A DNA stretch of 64,000 bases from Romanomermis culicivorax (GCA_963922205.1 CAWUHX010000132.1:434001-498000); one strand, 5' to 3'. Shown: positions 1-12,560, counted from the stretch's first letter. The notes: generated by a model from the sequence alone, not told the origin. Translations and numbers: made by a program.

Positions 1-158
1 CAACAGGGACGCGTCAGCTTCCTTCCTGTAACTTAAATACTGAAATTAAAAGTTAATGCGCTCAGACGGGAGTCCACTGAAGCTGACTGTGCCCCTACTG
101 GAATCGGGCGGTGCTGTCACAGCCGAACATCAGCTTCCTCCCTTAGCTTAACTCAAAC
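1..158. other. Left edge, downstream flank of Helitron
   Basis: No gene is seen here. This should hold the 3' end of the minus-strand Helitron, but I could not identify a convincing CTRR terminus with its preceding hairpin, so the element may run past the window edge. Confidence 0.3.
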
Positions 159-2888
159 TTATTTTAAAATCTGATTATAAACAATGTTACTTATTAGACC
201 TTTATTCTTAGGATCACTTAAAATCTTAATCGAGTCGCGGGTTCGAACACGGGATAACGCTACATAAAGTTGACCGTGCGAGAAGACTTCTTGAGTGTTG
301 AGGGCGAGGCCTACTTTCTGCAAAGTCTGTCCCTGCGACTTATTGATGGTCATCGCGAATGCTAGCCTCACTGGAAACTGCACTCGAGTGAACGGTGTGT
401 CCTTAGACTCAGAGGAAGTCGCGTGCTGAAATTTTATCCTGGAGATGTAGACGGGCGGATCAGAGGCATCGGAGCCTAAAATCCTGCACGCCAACAGGTT
501 CTCCTTGATGTCTAAAACCTGCATTCTAGTTCCATTGCAAAGGCCGTCCATGACTGAAAGGTTCTTGATCAGCATGACAACGGACCCTACTTTCAAGATC
601 AACTTATGGGGAGGCATTCCTGTAGGTGTTTTTTGGTGAATGTTCTCCATCATTCGTTCAGAAACCTTAACCTGCAACCCGGCTAAATTATGCTCAATCT
701 CATCAGTCTTGCCCTTGACTACCAAAGTATCCTGGGAGAGCAAAATACGTTCTTTTCCGGGCAAGGCTTTCAAAACTAATTTGTTCAGATTACTGACGGC
801 GAGATTTGTAGGTGCTAATAAGGCTGCGTTGCTCAAGTCTTGTGTAAATTTCAACGGGTCAGATGTTACAGAGCCTGGAAAACAGAAAGTTATCAGATCT
901 GACAAATCTTCGGCCAACATGTCCTGTTCTATTCGGACAACTCGCGTACCCGGTTCGTAGTTGGCCCCGTTACCGACTGATTGAAGAAACGCTGCAAACT
1001 CTATTTCATTAGGCCTAACGCGCATATTAGTTATCAAGTTAATCCTTTCGAAGCTGTTAAATAGTGTGGAAGACCTAACACTGGCATCTATCTGATCTTG
1101 CGGTGAACCGTTCTTAACTACTGGCAAGAGCTGCTTAAAGTCGCCGCCTATGAGGAACACTTTACCCGCGAAGGGACGGATAATGTTCAGGCGATTATCT
1201 ACTGACTGCATTACTCGATTGATGTACTCGAGAACATGCTTATGCAGCATACTGACCTCATCTATGATTATCAGGGATGCTTTTCTCAAAAGATCTGCCT
1301 TCGGACTGTCGAAAGGCAGCGTCGGGGGAGTGTCATAGCCGACATCATTCATGATACTAAACGCGCTGTGAGCGGTGCAACCATCTTCCAATAGAAGGGC
1401 AGCAATGCCCGTGGAAGCGCACGCAATCACCTGGCGATCATTTGCCTTACAATAAGCTATCAGGGTGTTGTACACGAAGGTCTTACCCGTGCCGCCACTG
1501 CCGTGCAAAAAGAACAAATGCTCCCCGTTGTAGTTGGGGTTGGCAGTCTGCTCTATGGCGTTAACTACCCTCTGATAGGCGTCTCCCTGTTCTTGATTAA
1601 ACTTGGCTACGTTCTCTGCCACGATCACACCGTAGTCTTTAGGTGGAATGGGATTGCCCAAGTCATCCATGGGAATAGCCATTTCCCGTTCCATTTCTTC
1701 CATATCAAAATTCTCAGGAATACTGAGGCCCATTTGTTCGCAGTCGGTACCCCATTTTCGAAAATAGTATTCCAAGTATCTAAGGACTTTTTGTTCATTT
1801 TCCAATTTTTTCGATGGGTCACCACCTCCTCTAATCAAGAGTCCCAAAATATCGTCAAAAAGAGCTTTCGGATGTGATGGTAAAGCATGGAATAATACCA
1901 TCGCAAAAAAACGCCTGAACTTTCTATAACCCATCCTTTCGTTGGAGGCGTCAATCAGGGTCTGCAACCACATTTCATCACTTTCAAGCAGGCCTAAAGC
2001 TTCGAAGGCCTCGGCGAAGGTGGGGTAGACTACTCCTTTTACTGTTCTCAAATCTTCGAAACTGGTCGGCCCTGTTTTGTTGAATAACAAAATTCTGATA
2101 CAAAAAAGTTCTTGATTGATGGGCGACACGCTGCCGACTCTGACAATGATCTTATCCGATCTGTCCTTCTTCCTTTTGATCCATTGACGGGTAGCTGATT
2201 GAAAATGATAATATTTACCTAACTGATCGTACGTCAATGTTCTAGCAAAAGTATCATTTTGGCAAAGGTCGAAAAATGCCTGCACTAACGTAGTCCTACC
2301 ACCACTCGACGCTTCACCTTGAGCCTCGCGCTCATAGCCTTCGTGAAAGATGATGGGCATACCTTGGGGACCGTAAACCCATTGCCTAATGACGGTGTGC
2401 GATCGATGGCAGATCGGGAAGCTGTACATGCGCCAAAATGCTTCCATTATGGCCATGTACCTAACTTTAAAGTAATGCGCTATTTCATCATAATCTTCTT
2501 GCTTACTGTTCTCAGTTAATTTTACGTAGGCCATGTCGTGCCCCTTCATCATATATTTGAAGGTATATTCCATCGACTGTTCGGTCCCTACGTATTCTAG
2601 ATTGCAGTGAGTCTGATATTTTAGGGTCAAAAACTGGTTGTACGGCACAACGTGAGAATTGTCCAAAAGAATTTCTTGATTGTTTTTCTTCTTTTTCAAA
2701 AAAGTGTTGCCGTGACTCAAATCCCTAACTTCATCTTTTTTAGGAGGTGCCTTTCTTTGATATTTTGGAAAGTCAAATTCCGAAACTATAGTTACAGGCG
2801 AAAACTCTTTCGGGAAATTCTTGGTGCACTTTCCGTGGTCCATGCAGGGCGCTTTCTCATCGTGATCATGCAACATAAGGGTGGTCAC
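159..2888 (-). pseudogene. Helitron Rep C-terminus and PIF1-like helicase
   Basis: The 909-codon ORF has no disabling mutation inside it. Near residue 110, EYTFKYMMKG has the spaced tyrosine pair expected of Helitron Rep. The helicase follows: Walker A GSGGTGKT (~462-469), Walker B IIIDEVSML (~538), and the C-terminal TINKSQGQTL...HGQLYVALSRV block (~848-890) typical of PIF1/RecD-like superfamily 1 helicases. The true coding sequence continues upstream in the neighbouring frame, so this ATG (which overlaps the upstream stop) is probably not a natural start. The role is 5'-3' unwinding during Helitron transfer. Confidence 0.88.
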
Positions 2889-4246
2889 CCACTTGTGCAG
2901 TTCCCTCCTTTGAATAGCTTCCAGACTCTGATCGTCCTGGTCCGGCAGGTCGGGAATCTCGGCCGAAACAATTTGTCACAAAAACTGGCCGTTTTATAGT
3001 CGTCTTCTTGTTCCAAAAATATTAGCATATGAATGTGGGGCATACCCCGCTTTTGGAATTCAGTCGTAAAAATATAACCTATGGCTGGACCTAGAGCCTG
3101 CCTCTCCATGATGTCTTTTATCAATTCTCGGACCTTGTGGTAAAAGACTCGACATACCACGTCTGGTCTACTGGTCCACGGCTGACCTGTCTCTAGGGAT
3201 TCTGTAATCTCCGGCCATTTAGGGTTGCCCGTGAAAGTCAAGAACCAAGTTGGACCACCTAGTTCTCTTTCCATGGCTCTGGAATCTGCGTACTGTTGGG
3301 CCATGTACGCTCGCGAACCCGTCCACACGGGCGGACATAAGTGCACCTTCCCGAGAGTATTTCCCCTTTCGAGAGGCTTCTTGGCTAAAGCTTCCAAAAA
3401 TTTGGCAGGCAATTTTGATCTCAAATTGGTCTCAATCTGAATTTTCTTGACGTAATCCATTTCATGCCTCTCGATTTTATTGCATGTTGTAATTAGGAAA
3501 AGCTCAGCTAAACTTCTCTTGGACCACAGCCAATGGAAATCCTTCACATTTCCCGATAACCCGGTGCCGTCAACTGGTCTCATTTGGATCAGATACCTAT
3601 ACCATTCACGGGCTGAGACGAACTTACGCTTAGCTACTTTTTTTATTACTTCTTCTAATCCTTCATCTTCAGCGAGATCTAAATCTGCGTCATATTGGGC
3701 ATCTTCTTCTAACATGGCGTTTCCGCCCTTTCCTGCCTCAATGGCTATAGCTGCCTCAGACTGATCTACTTTCTCGACACCGAAATGATAACCCTGCGTG
3801 CCGTATGGGAACAGCAGAGGGAAGCAAGCCGGGTCTACGTTCGGGTTGAAATACTTGAGCTCAGTGGCGAAGTGATGTCCGAACAGGTGTACTCCAGATA
3901 CATCGGGCGGTATACCTTGCCCGCTGGGACACGTCCAGATCACAGCCACCTGCTCTACTGTAGGCAATTCGGTTCGATGGGCGTGAATTGTACCATCAGC
4001 CACATGAACGTCGCGCGCCTCCCGGTTGGTCAAAAAGGTGAGCCTAAAGGATGGAACAGGCTCGTCCCACCTCTGGGCTTCCTCGACTGTCTGCTCATAA
4101 ACTTGCTTAGCCCATCTGTAAGTTTTCGCCAAAACATTGTGCTCACGCAGACAATCTTCTATTCCTTCTAGAATTGGTTTCTTAAGATTTTCATTTTCGT
4201 GGCTCACACGTTCTTGCTTGCTTACTCCTGGTTCTAATGCATACAT
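2885..4246 (-). pseudogene. Helitron Rep (HUH endonuclease) segment
   Basis: The 453 residues correspond to the Helitron_like_N/Rep domain. TWFLTFTGNPKWPEI (~330-345) is the typical lead-in, and RGMPHIHMLIFL contains the HUH metal-binding histidines (HIH at ~404-406). The frame is open upstream through an in-frame TGA at 4265, so the listed ATG is only the first Met after that stop. At the 3' end the frame drifts after CDKLF near 2980 and ends in unrelated residues, while the proper continuation is in the frame of the following ORF. The catalytic tyrosine pair lies in that next ORF. The domain would nick and join single strands during rolling-circle transposition; this copy should be inactive. 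Confidence 0.85.
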
Positions 4247-4264
4247 TTGGCCAAAAACAGGTCT

Positions 4265-6022
4265 TCAGTTTTGCCTAGGTATCAGATCTGACAATTTGTA
4301 GCTCGTCTCGCCATTAATCTTACATACTGGGATTCCACGCGGAGGAGCCGGCTCAGTTTTCACGTTTACGGATCCAAAAGCAAACTCATTATTGTATTGA
4401 CGGGCCTTTTTCAAGAATTGTTGACAATATGAAAATTCGGGATTGCAAAGATCTCTCAATAAGCCGGGTGGCTTTTGCAAAATTTCGAAAGTTTCTCTCA
4501 AGTCTACGCTGCCGTTATGGCAACATTTCGAGGCCCTGCCTGCAGCTTTGCTTTTCAATAGTTTTGCTCCGCAAAATTTGCACTTGAAATCGAATCCTCC
4601 GCTGTGGAAATAGCCCATCTTATGATTCGTGCTCAGACTCCCACAAAAGTCATCCGGATGGTTTTTTTGTCTACAGCTATTGCCTGTTTTTAAAAATTTA
4701 GTCACTGGACGCAGCTCCGCCAATCCGCATACGCCGCTCCACTCTGGATCAGTTGTTTCAGTTATTTTTCCGATCTCAACTATATTTTCCTTTTCGTTAA
4801 TTTCGACAGTGACCAATGCTTGATCTTGCTGTTGGTCCAAAAATTTTTCCACCAAAAAACCATTTGGATATGTGCCACTCAATATCTGGCCAAGTCGTTC
4901 CTTTATCAGCTGCCGGTAAACTAATATGTCAAAATTTTTCACTTTGATGTAACTTGTGAAGTTTTTCAAAATACTCATTTCGGTGAAAAGACAAACAAAG
5001 TATCCACAGTTTTCACCATCACTCGAGGGCTGCAGATTGAAATGCAGATTACTCCTATTGATCACTGAAAATTCATGAGTTCCTAGCGGTGACGGGAGCG
5101 TGTCCATGACTGTTTCCAATAGCATTTTACTGTTGAAAGAATTACAAATTTTTTTACCCATTGGATCCAAAAACACGACTGTTTTTTTGTCAACATCATA
5201 AATTCCAAGAACGTAGTGTCCAACTGATTTTTCTAATTGTTGAATAGTTACTAAATCATTACCACTTTTCGACAATATGGGAATGAGCACGAATTTCACG
5301 GTATTTAAAGGCACTCGCACCGGGTTAATGAGAAAATCCCCGGCACACAATGTTGTCCATCTATTATTTAAAAAATAATAACCTGTGGCGTTGGGGTGGA
5401 CTGCGACACAGGGGACTTTTGCTTGTGTGATTAAGAATGCCAAATATGATCCTAAGCATGTCGAAGACATGAAAGGATCAACTACCAATAAATCATTGAG
5501 ATCAAGGTCATTTAATAGACCTTGCTCAATGATGTTTCCTAACACCTGACCTACACTTAAATTTCCAAAATTAGGTTCAGGATTTTCAAGAATCGGGATA
5601 TCAGAATTTGGCTCAGTCACTTTCGGGTTGTCCAAAATCGGGTTTGTCAAATCAGGTTTTTCCAAAAATAATGTTCTCGGAGGCGGCATCAACTCTCGGC
5701 TAGGGCTGCTCATTGCTCTAACTGCCGAACTACTTTTCATAAAATTGGCCGCCTGTTTCTTCTTGCTTTTCTTAGTCACAGGAGTTGTTAATCGACTGTC
5801 TACTTCTTCCAAGCTTTTGTCCATGATTGTCAGATTCTCCATACCATCCAAATTCTCAGTCTCAGTCCTCCGAATTTTAGATGGAGTTTCGACATCAATA
5901 ATCAAATCCTCACTAACCTGTTGATCTTGATCAGGCTTTGTATCTGACTCTGTCCGTCTTTTTAAATTTTGGAGCTTCATACGCTCAGATCGTGACTTCG
6001 TGTTTTTCGATTTCGTAGGCAT
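4265..6022 (-). pseudogene. Helitron N-terminal part: Ulp1/C48-like protease plus zinc region
   Basis: A 585-codon ORF starts at an ATG at 6022 and ends at a TGA that interrupts a longer frame. Residues 1-150 are basic and low complexity. Residues ~185-370 look like a Ulp1/SENP (C48) cysteine protease: His in GHYVLGIYD (~268), Asp in FLDPMG (~285), and Gln/Cys in LQPSSDGENCGYFVC (Cys ~338). The C-terminal ~110 residues carry CKFCGAKLL...KCCHNG and the PPGLLRDLC...ARQYNNEFAFGS segment seen at the N-terminus of Helitron transposases, so this is transposon coding sequence and not a host SUMO protease. A protease domain could process the polyprotein or act on host SUMO/ubiquitin-like proteins; which one is unknown. 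Confidence 0.75.
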
Positions 6023-6284
6023 TTTTTAAAAAAATTCGGTTTAAAATTCAATAATTTTCAATATAATTCAATTTCTTACTTGAATGCTGAAAAGGAAAAA
6101 AATTACTCTATAAGCAGGAAAACATTTACTGTGTTATGAAATCATTTAAAGAAAGATATAGCAAAATTGTATATTTTGTAAAGGACTTTATAAGTCAGAA
6201 AATGAAATAATTATAAAATAAAATTCAGTGTACTAATGTCACATAACATCATTACATATTGTTCAGAAAATACCAAAGAACCTT
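6023..6284. other. AT-rich gap between Helitron and satellite
   Basis: No ORF or RNA gene is seen. It would contain the Helitron promoter and 5' terminus, but I could not place a boundary. Confidence 0.3.
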
Positions 6285-8400
6285 ATTCAGGGCGTTTTAT
6301 AAACCTATAACTGGGAAACCCATAATTCCTGTTCAAAACTAATGCAAAAATAAAATTTAGCACATTCTCCAAGCCATCAAATCGAGAAGGTAAAGTTTAT
6401 GTTTGAAACTCGATTCATTTGTGTTTTTTGGCTGACTGTATACCCTGACCAACCTCACATTTTGTTTAAAAATCACAAAAAACCGAAGTTTAGTGCATTT
6501 TGCAACCCTAAAACCCAAAAAAATTGAATATATGTGCTCAAATATATTTGAGAAAACATAATCACTGCATTGTGAAACCCAAAAACCCAAAAAACCCGAA
6601 TTTCTGAGGAAAAGTATTCAAAAAAACTATATTCGCCGTGCTTTAGAACCCTGATGGCCGAAAAATCTCAAATGTCAACTCAAAATTATTTGAAAAACCA
6701 TAATCGCTGTGTTGTGAAACCCAAAAACCCAAAAAACCCGACTTTCTATGAAAAAGTATTTAAAAAACCATATTCGCCGTGCTTCAGAACCCTGATGGCC
6801 GAAAAATCTCAAATGTTCACTCAAAAATATTTGAAAAACCATAATCACCGCGTTGTGAAACCCAAAAACCCGAATTTCTGTGGAAAACTATTTAAAAAAC
6901 CATATTTGCCATGCTTAAAAACCCTCATGGCCGAAAAAGCTCAAATGTCCACTCGAAAATATTTGAAAAACCATAATCACTGCGTTGTGAAACCCAAAAA
7001 CCTAAAAAACCCGAATTTCTGTAGAAAAATATTTCAAAAACCATATTTGCCATGCTTTAGAACCCTGATGACCGAAAAAAGCTCAAATGTATACTCGAAA
7101 ATATTTGAAAAACCATAATCACTGCGTTGTGAAACCCAAAAACCTAAAAAACCCGAATTTCTGTAGAAAAATATTTCAAAAACCATATTTGCCATGCTTT
7201 AGAACCCTGATGACCGAAAAAAGCTCAAATGTATACTCGAAAATATTTGAAAAACCATAATCACTGCGTTGTGAAACCCAAAAACCTAAAAAACCCGAAT
7301 TTCTGTAGAAAAATATTTCAAAAACCATATTTGCCATGCTTTAGAACCCTGATGACCGAAAAAAGCTCAAATGTATACTCGAAAATATTTGAAAAACCAT
7401 AATCACTGCGTTGTGAAACCCAAAAACTTAAAAAACCCGAATTTCTGTAGAAAAATATTTAAAAAACCATTTTTGCCGTGCTTCAGAACCCTGATGGTCG
7501 AAAAATCTCAAATGTCCACTCAAAAATATTTGAAAAACCATAATCACCGCGTTGTGAAACCCATAAACCCGCATTTCTGAGGAAAAGTATTTGAAAAACC
7601 ATATTTGTCGTGCTTTAGAAGCCTGATGGCCGAAAAAATCTAAAATATCCACTCAAAAATATTCGAAAAACCATGTTGAGCGCGTTTAATAACCGTAAAA
7701 CCTAAAACATAGGAATTTATGCTCAGGAATGTTTGAAAAACCCTATTCAGCGCGTTTTGGAACCCTGTAACTCGAAAAACTTCAATTCTCATTCAAAAAA
7801 CTAAATTCATCACGTTTTGGAATTCTAAAAGCTGAAGACATCCATTTTTCTTATCAGAAATGCATGAAAAACCATTATCAGCGCGTTTGGGAACCGTAAA
7901 ATTCGAAAAACAACAAACCTAGCAAATAATCGTTAAAAAACTATATTTATCAAATTTTAAAACCCTGTGACCCAAAAAAACCCGAATTTCAGTTCAAAAG
8001 TATGTTAAAAGTTATACTCAGTGCGGCTAGGAACCCTACGACTCGAAGAACATGAATTACTAAAAATCTTTCAAAAGACTTCACTTGCTGCGTTTTGGAA
8101 TATTGAAAGCTAGAAAGATCCACAATTTATATTTGAAATTATATGAAAAACCATATTCACTGCGTTTCAACTTACAAATTCATAAAAAAACTCTGTTTAT
8201 TGGGTTTTGGAGCTCTAATATCCGAAAATTCTGCGAATTTATTGTGCAAAATGTTTACAAAACCTTATCCAACGCATTTTGAAACCCTTACGCCTAAAAA
8301 AATACGAATTTCTATTCGAAAATGTATGAAAAACCTTATTCAGCGCGTTTCGAAACCCACAAACCCGAAAAAACCTCAATAAATGTTCAAAACATGATGG
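6285..8400. repeat. Satellite array: ~71-bp monomers, 142-bp dimer units
   Basis: The phrase CTGATGRCCG recurs at 6651, 6792, 6924, 7065, 7207, 7349, 7491 and 7623, a spacing of 141-142 bp with two 132-bp variants. Each unit is two related ~71-bp halves, both starting AAAAACCATA, with a CCC tract about 30 bp in and ending in AAAATATTT, so the array is a dimeric higher-order repeat. The four central units (7065-7500) are almost identical. From ~7670 to 8400 the order decays into single, diverged ~60-75-bp monomers with a GCGCGTTTTGGAACCC core. ORFs across it are by-products of the repeat and are not genes. Confidence 0.85.
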
Positions 8401-8895
8401 AAAACCTGGATTTGTGTTCGAACATAATTGAAAACCCCATACAAAAAATCCTACACAAACGAACTATGCTTAAAATTCTCAACAATTATACTCTTTCAAG
8501 CTGGCATAAAATTATTTCTAGCACTTCAATTACACGTCCACCCTGATAATTGTACAAACACGAACTCTGGATTATTTTCCAATTATAATTAGCAAAACGT
8601 GGCAAATTTCCTTTCGAGCAAACGAAAAATGAGTGCTCGCAAGGAACTCATTCTGAACCGAATAAATTATTATTATTATCATCAGAATTTAGTGGAGTAT
8701 CGGCGTCAACCGATTATCGCAGAATTATCTGCAAATTTCAAGAAACAAACGCTGAATTTCGGGCCAACGTGGACCGAAATTTGGCGTTAGAAATGGGAGC
8801 TCTTAGAGAACCAAGGTAAATGAAGTAAATTTGAAAAATGGCGCGAAAAAAAGATGAAATCAATGCGATGTACAGTAACTCCATTTTGTTATATA
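8401..8895. other. Unique-looking gap with one short ORF
   Basis: There is a 63-codon ORF at 8599-8790 (plus strand) that begins MANFLSSKRKMSARKEL. I do not recognise it, it has no known motif, and it may be chance. Nothing else is seen before the gypsy-type leader. Confidence 0.25.
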
Positions 8896-11090
8896 TGTAA
8901 CGACTCAAGCTTGCAAATCAGTCTATGATCATGACAGAGATTCCCGACCTAAATTTTTTGTTGCTCCGTGTTGTCCTAGCAAGGTTGCTGGCCTAGGGCC
9001 CTATCTACTGATGTCCACAATGATAAATCTCTATTCCAGTATCGGAATTAAGACTGTACAGTCTTATTCTGGCGTCAGCAACGGCGATGCCCCGTATTGC
9101 CGTAAGGAGTTTGTAGCCGTTGGCTCTTACTTTTGGCGTACGTACTGCAATATGAGATTATGGCACTTACATCCCAGTCACCCGAGGTCAGCACCGAGTG
9201 TGTGGTGGTGTATATCACATCTTTTGACGTCAGCACCAGGTTATTGTGGGTTTCCAAGATGCCACTTGAGTTCTAGGTGATGATTGTAGTATTATTTTCT
9301 CACCTACGGCTCTTGTTTTAGGGTTGTGTCTGTGTGCCACTGGTGCCTGGGAAACATCAGTAGACATGCTCACGCAACCTGAGATGCACTCGGTCTGTGG
9401 CACTGATCAAGTTGTCCGCAAGGGTAGCGGCACTGATGGATCAGCATGTGACTACTCTTCTAAAGCTTTAACTGTAGGTTCGAACGGAATTACACTCGGC
9501 CTCAGCTGGGTTGGTTGTTCGACATACGCAACCGTTGGGCATTTGCAGTCGGTACTGCCTGTGTCCAACAACTGCAAGGGTTGACAACCTTCTTGTAAAT
9601 TTCTTATCTAAATTCTCACATTTCTTTCTCATCTATGATCTTCTTTAGTGTGCCCACCAGAATAATTCCTCAGGAATTACGGCACAGCCACTGGTTGGGC
9701 CTAAGGTGTAAAAGACCCCCCTGTATTCTTTTCTTTACACTCAAACGCCTTCGTTAGCTGGCCTAATAATGTCCGCACTAGAGTCGCCCTTAATCCTGAG
9801 TTCGCCTCCGTTGGTTTGTCCCTTAGCATAATATTACCGCTAGTCCGCCTAAGTGAAGTTGTTCGAGTCCGCCTAAACACATTACAACTAAGTCCGCCTT
9901 AGCCCCTCACTTTACACTCATTTATTCGAGACAGACTGTACCCCTGATCTCAAGATGCGTTGAGCCTAGCCTCGATTCATAGGAGGAAGCCTGCATTTCC
10001 CCACCTCCACCACTGGCACAGCTGGGCCAAGAACCCCCATGCCCCTTTTACTGACTGAGTGTGTCAGAATAGCACCCTGGTACCTGGTGCTCTTATATCT
10101 CAACTGGTGACCTGCGATCCTCACTTCATCTCAGTGAATGGAAACCTGGCCCCCAGCTGTATATAATACTCCTGGAGAGTTCCGGTTCTGTTCAAAACGC
10201 GCATTCCTGTTTTTGGGCACGGTTGTAGCATACAAGCCAATGACGTCCTCCCGGGATCCTCCTGTCTAGTCATCACACTTTTCAGAGTTCGCAATTGCTC
10301 CTAGAGAGTGAGGCCGATTGCGTAATAGCGCAATTCCCTTTGCGTAGTCTGGTTTGTAAACTAATTTTGTCCCTATCTATTAGCACCCACTAAGTTTACT
10401 TTAAGTTGTCCCCCTTTACTTATTAATTCTTAAGCTACTGCATGCGCTACTCCTGGTGAGTAGGACTTTGTCGGTTACGAGCCCTCCCATATCCCAAAGT
10501 TTGTAAATTAGTACAACGGACTTAACCTCCAGATAAAATTCCCTTTTGAGCGGGTTTATCCGTATGCCCTCACGTCGGTTCCTTAATTTTATGGTTGGAA
10601 TTCCACCACTTTTCTTTCAAATGCAGTATACATATGGTTTAAATAACCGGGTCTAGCCCCATTCATCTCTAAAGTTTGGGTCCACTTCTCCCTCTCTTTA
10701 CACTCGGGTTATCCCCACTTTACCTACGTAGGTGACCAGATAAATTCCCTTCTGAGTCAACCTATCTCTCCGTCTGGCTGTTCTGAGAGCTAAAACCTTG
10801 TCCTTTTCTAGCCCCATCGCTGAGTGGCTGCTAGATATTGTAAAGAACAAGCGTTACAGCCTCAACACGCCATCGCGCAAACAATCTCGTACTTCCCGCG
10901 CTTCCTCGCCACGCGACTACAAAAGTAACTCTTACTTTACTTCTACAAAATAGAGACACCTAGACGTTCCTGTCGCCTTAGTACTAAACTTAAGCAGACA
11001 AGTGAGCCCCTCTCTATTCAGTTTGATCGAATAACTTCACAGGCACGATCATCAGTCTTAGATACCTTACAGGAAGACGAATTCTCATCT
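8896..11090 (+). other. Gypsy-type leader / probable 5' LTR and untranslated region
   Basis: About 2.2 kb without a convincing gene. It is homologous, in reverse, to 31758-34300. It holds GGCGTCAGCA at ~9071 and TGACGTCAGCA at ~9225, a sparse version of the ~66-bp TGACGTCA-type repeats in the other copy, and several GTCCGCCT repeats at 9780-9905. I could not assign the LTR end or a tRNA primer site. Confidence 0.5.
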
Positions 11091-12560
11091 ATGAAGTCAG
11101 AAATTGATTTACCTTCACAGATTGAGAATAAGGTCCAGGCTGCATTTGAGAATGCCCTTGGACCACTCAACCAAAAGCTAGAGGCTATGAATGGCAGAAG
11201 GCACCCTCCTGTGTCCAGCTTCATGGCCCCTCCTGCCTTTTCAGGTGCTTTTGGTGAATCCATAATGGATTTCATATCTCACTTGACCGGCTTCTTTACA
11301 CTTCAAGGGGTAACAGAAGCGGATCATGCATATAAAATCGCGTTTTTGGAGTCTTGCCTCACAGGTCTTGCTCTGGCATCCTACTGGGACTTTAGCAGTG
11401 GTACTCCGCAGCCTACCGGCTACAAAGAGTTCACAGCTTTTCTTAGGAGAGACTTTCCAGTAGGGCGTGATTCAGATCTGCATCAGCAGTTGATCCAGGA
11501 TCGCCTGCAGAAGCCGACTGAATCTGCGATAGTCTACCTTGAGCACCTTAAGAGACTGTCCAGGGTGGCTTATCCAGATCTCGCGACTGATGTTAGGGAT
11601 TCTATTATAAAACCTATCTTTCTGAGAGGGTTGAAACCAGTCCTTAGAGATAGTATTAAGTTCAGGGAGTTCACAACTCTTGAAGAGACTCTCAAAGCAG
11701 CCTGTTACGCAGAATCACTGATTTTTCAGGATGAGATTAGGTACACTGCCCCATCTAATGCTGTTTTCTCTTCAGAACAAAGGACCGCCGACAACGTCAG
11801 GTCAATGTCGAATCAAAGGAGCACCGCTCAACATCCGTCGGCCACGCCGTCCGACGAGGTTCGACGTTTACAATCGGAGATTGCCCGGCTCACGGCTCAC
11901 GTTGCGCGACTTACGGCTCAGCAATCGGCGCCACCTTCGAGAAATTCGACGCCGTCATCGACGCTGTCAACGCGTGTCCAAGCCGCCGGCGATCGCCCGT
12001 CAGGGGCACATCTACAGATGTGCTCCTACCATGGACGCTGCACCCACAACGACGCTACTTGCTGGGCGCAAAATCCCAATAGTGCCGGCCCTAGCACCGC
12101 CTCCGCCACCGGCGCCAGCCATTGCTATTTTTGTCGAACAAGGGCGCACCCGACTGACCGATGCGACAGACCCTGCCCGCATTGTCGAAAACTACCAGTG
12201 CACCGGGCTTCGGCCTGCCCAAACCGAAGTTCGACATTGCCTGGTGAGACTAATTTTGGTAATTCTAATTACTCTCCTCAGGGGGCAAGTGGAAATTTTC
12301 GGCAATATGCTAATCCAACTCCTCACAGGACAGGGAACCAATATCGGTCACCCCCACAGCAAAATAATGCTGTAGGGGCTACTGACGGTCTTCTTCACCC
12401 AGATCTCTTTGATCTGGATGATGAAGTTCTGGCTGAACATCTGGCGGATCACTCACGACTGTGTTATCCTGTCTGTATAATAAGTATTGGGTTTTCAGCT
12501 GCTGCAGTGGTTTCGGCATCGACTCCATCGACAGCCTTTCCGCCGCCGCCACCGAAATAG
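11091..12560 (+). CDS. gag: Gag polyprotein of gypsy-type element
   Basis: 489 codons. Residues ~45-215 match a retrotransposon Gag capsid fold: FLESCLTG, a FRRDF-type segment (FLRRDFPVG), then DRLQKPTESAIVYLEHLKRL. The C-terminal third is Ser/Pro/Ala-rich and carries Cys/His clusters (CSYHGRCTHNDATC and CYFCRTRAHPTDRCDRPCPHC, ~325-385) that resemble, but do not exactly match, CCHC nucleocapsid knuckles. The ATG at 11091 is supported because the second copy (31757, minus) starts with the same MKSE-type residues. The frame is open upstream to 10929 without a Met. Gag would assemble particles and package element RNA. Confidence 0.85.
   Translation: MKSEIDLPSQIENKVQAAFENALGPLNQKLEAMNGRRHPPVSSFMAPPAFSGAFGESIMDFISHLTGFFTLQGVTEADHAYKIAFLESCLTGLALASYWDFSSGTPQPTGYKEFTAFLRRDFPVGRDSDLHQQLIQDRLQKPTESAIVYLEHLKRLSRVAYPDLATDVRDSIIKPIFLRGLKPVLRDSIKFREFTTLEETLKAACYAESLIFQDEIRYTAPSNAVFSSEQRTADNVRSMSNQRSTAQHPSATPSDEVRRLQSEIARLTAHVARLTAQQSAPPSRNSTPSSTLSTRVQAAGDRPSGAHLQMCSYHGRCTHNDATCWAQNPNSAGPSTASATGASHCYFCRTRAHPTDRCDRPCPHCRKLPVHRASACPNRSSTLPGETNFGNSNYSPQGASGNFRQYANPTPHRTGNQYRSPPQQNNAVGATDGLLHPDLFDLDDEVLAEHLADHSRLCYPVCIISIGFSAAAVVSASTPSTAFPPPPPK

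Larger units (their letters stand above)
159..6022 (-). mobile_element. Decayed Helitron with N-terminal Ulp1-like protease
   Basis: Three minus-strand ORFs form one broken gene. The first (6022-4265) is separated from the second (4246-2885) only by an in-frame TGA at 4265-4267 and 18 open bases. The second and third (2888-159) are linked by a one-base-type frameshift near 2980, where the Rep reading continues in the next frame. Joined conceptually, the order is Ulp1-like cysteine protease, Helitron-type zinc region, HUH Rep nuclease and PIF1-like helicase, which is a full autonomous rolling-circle transposon gene. Helitron termini (TC at the 5' end, hairpin plus CTRR at the 3' end) were not located, so the borders given are coding borders. 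Confidence 0.85.

Noticed and set aside
4265..6022. A host SUMO protease gene
   Set aside because: The C-terminal ~110 residues are Helitron N-terminal sequence and the frame continues into Rep past one stop codon.
6654..7652. ORFs up to 154 codons across 6.6-7.7 kb
   Set aside because: They are translations of the 142-bp satellite.
11731..12375. 214-codon plus-strand ORF inside gag
   Set aside because: Shadow frame of gag; Arg/Pro-rich composition comes from the alternative reading of a GC-rich stretch.
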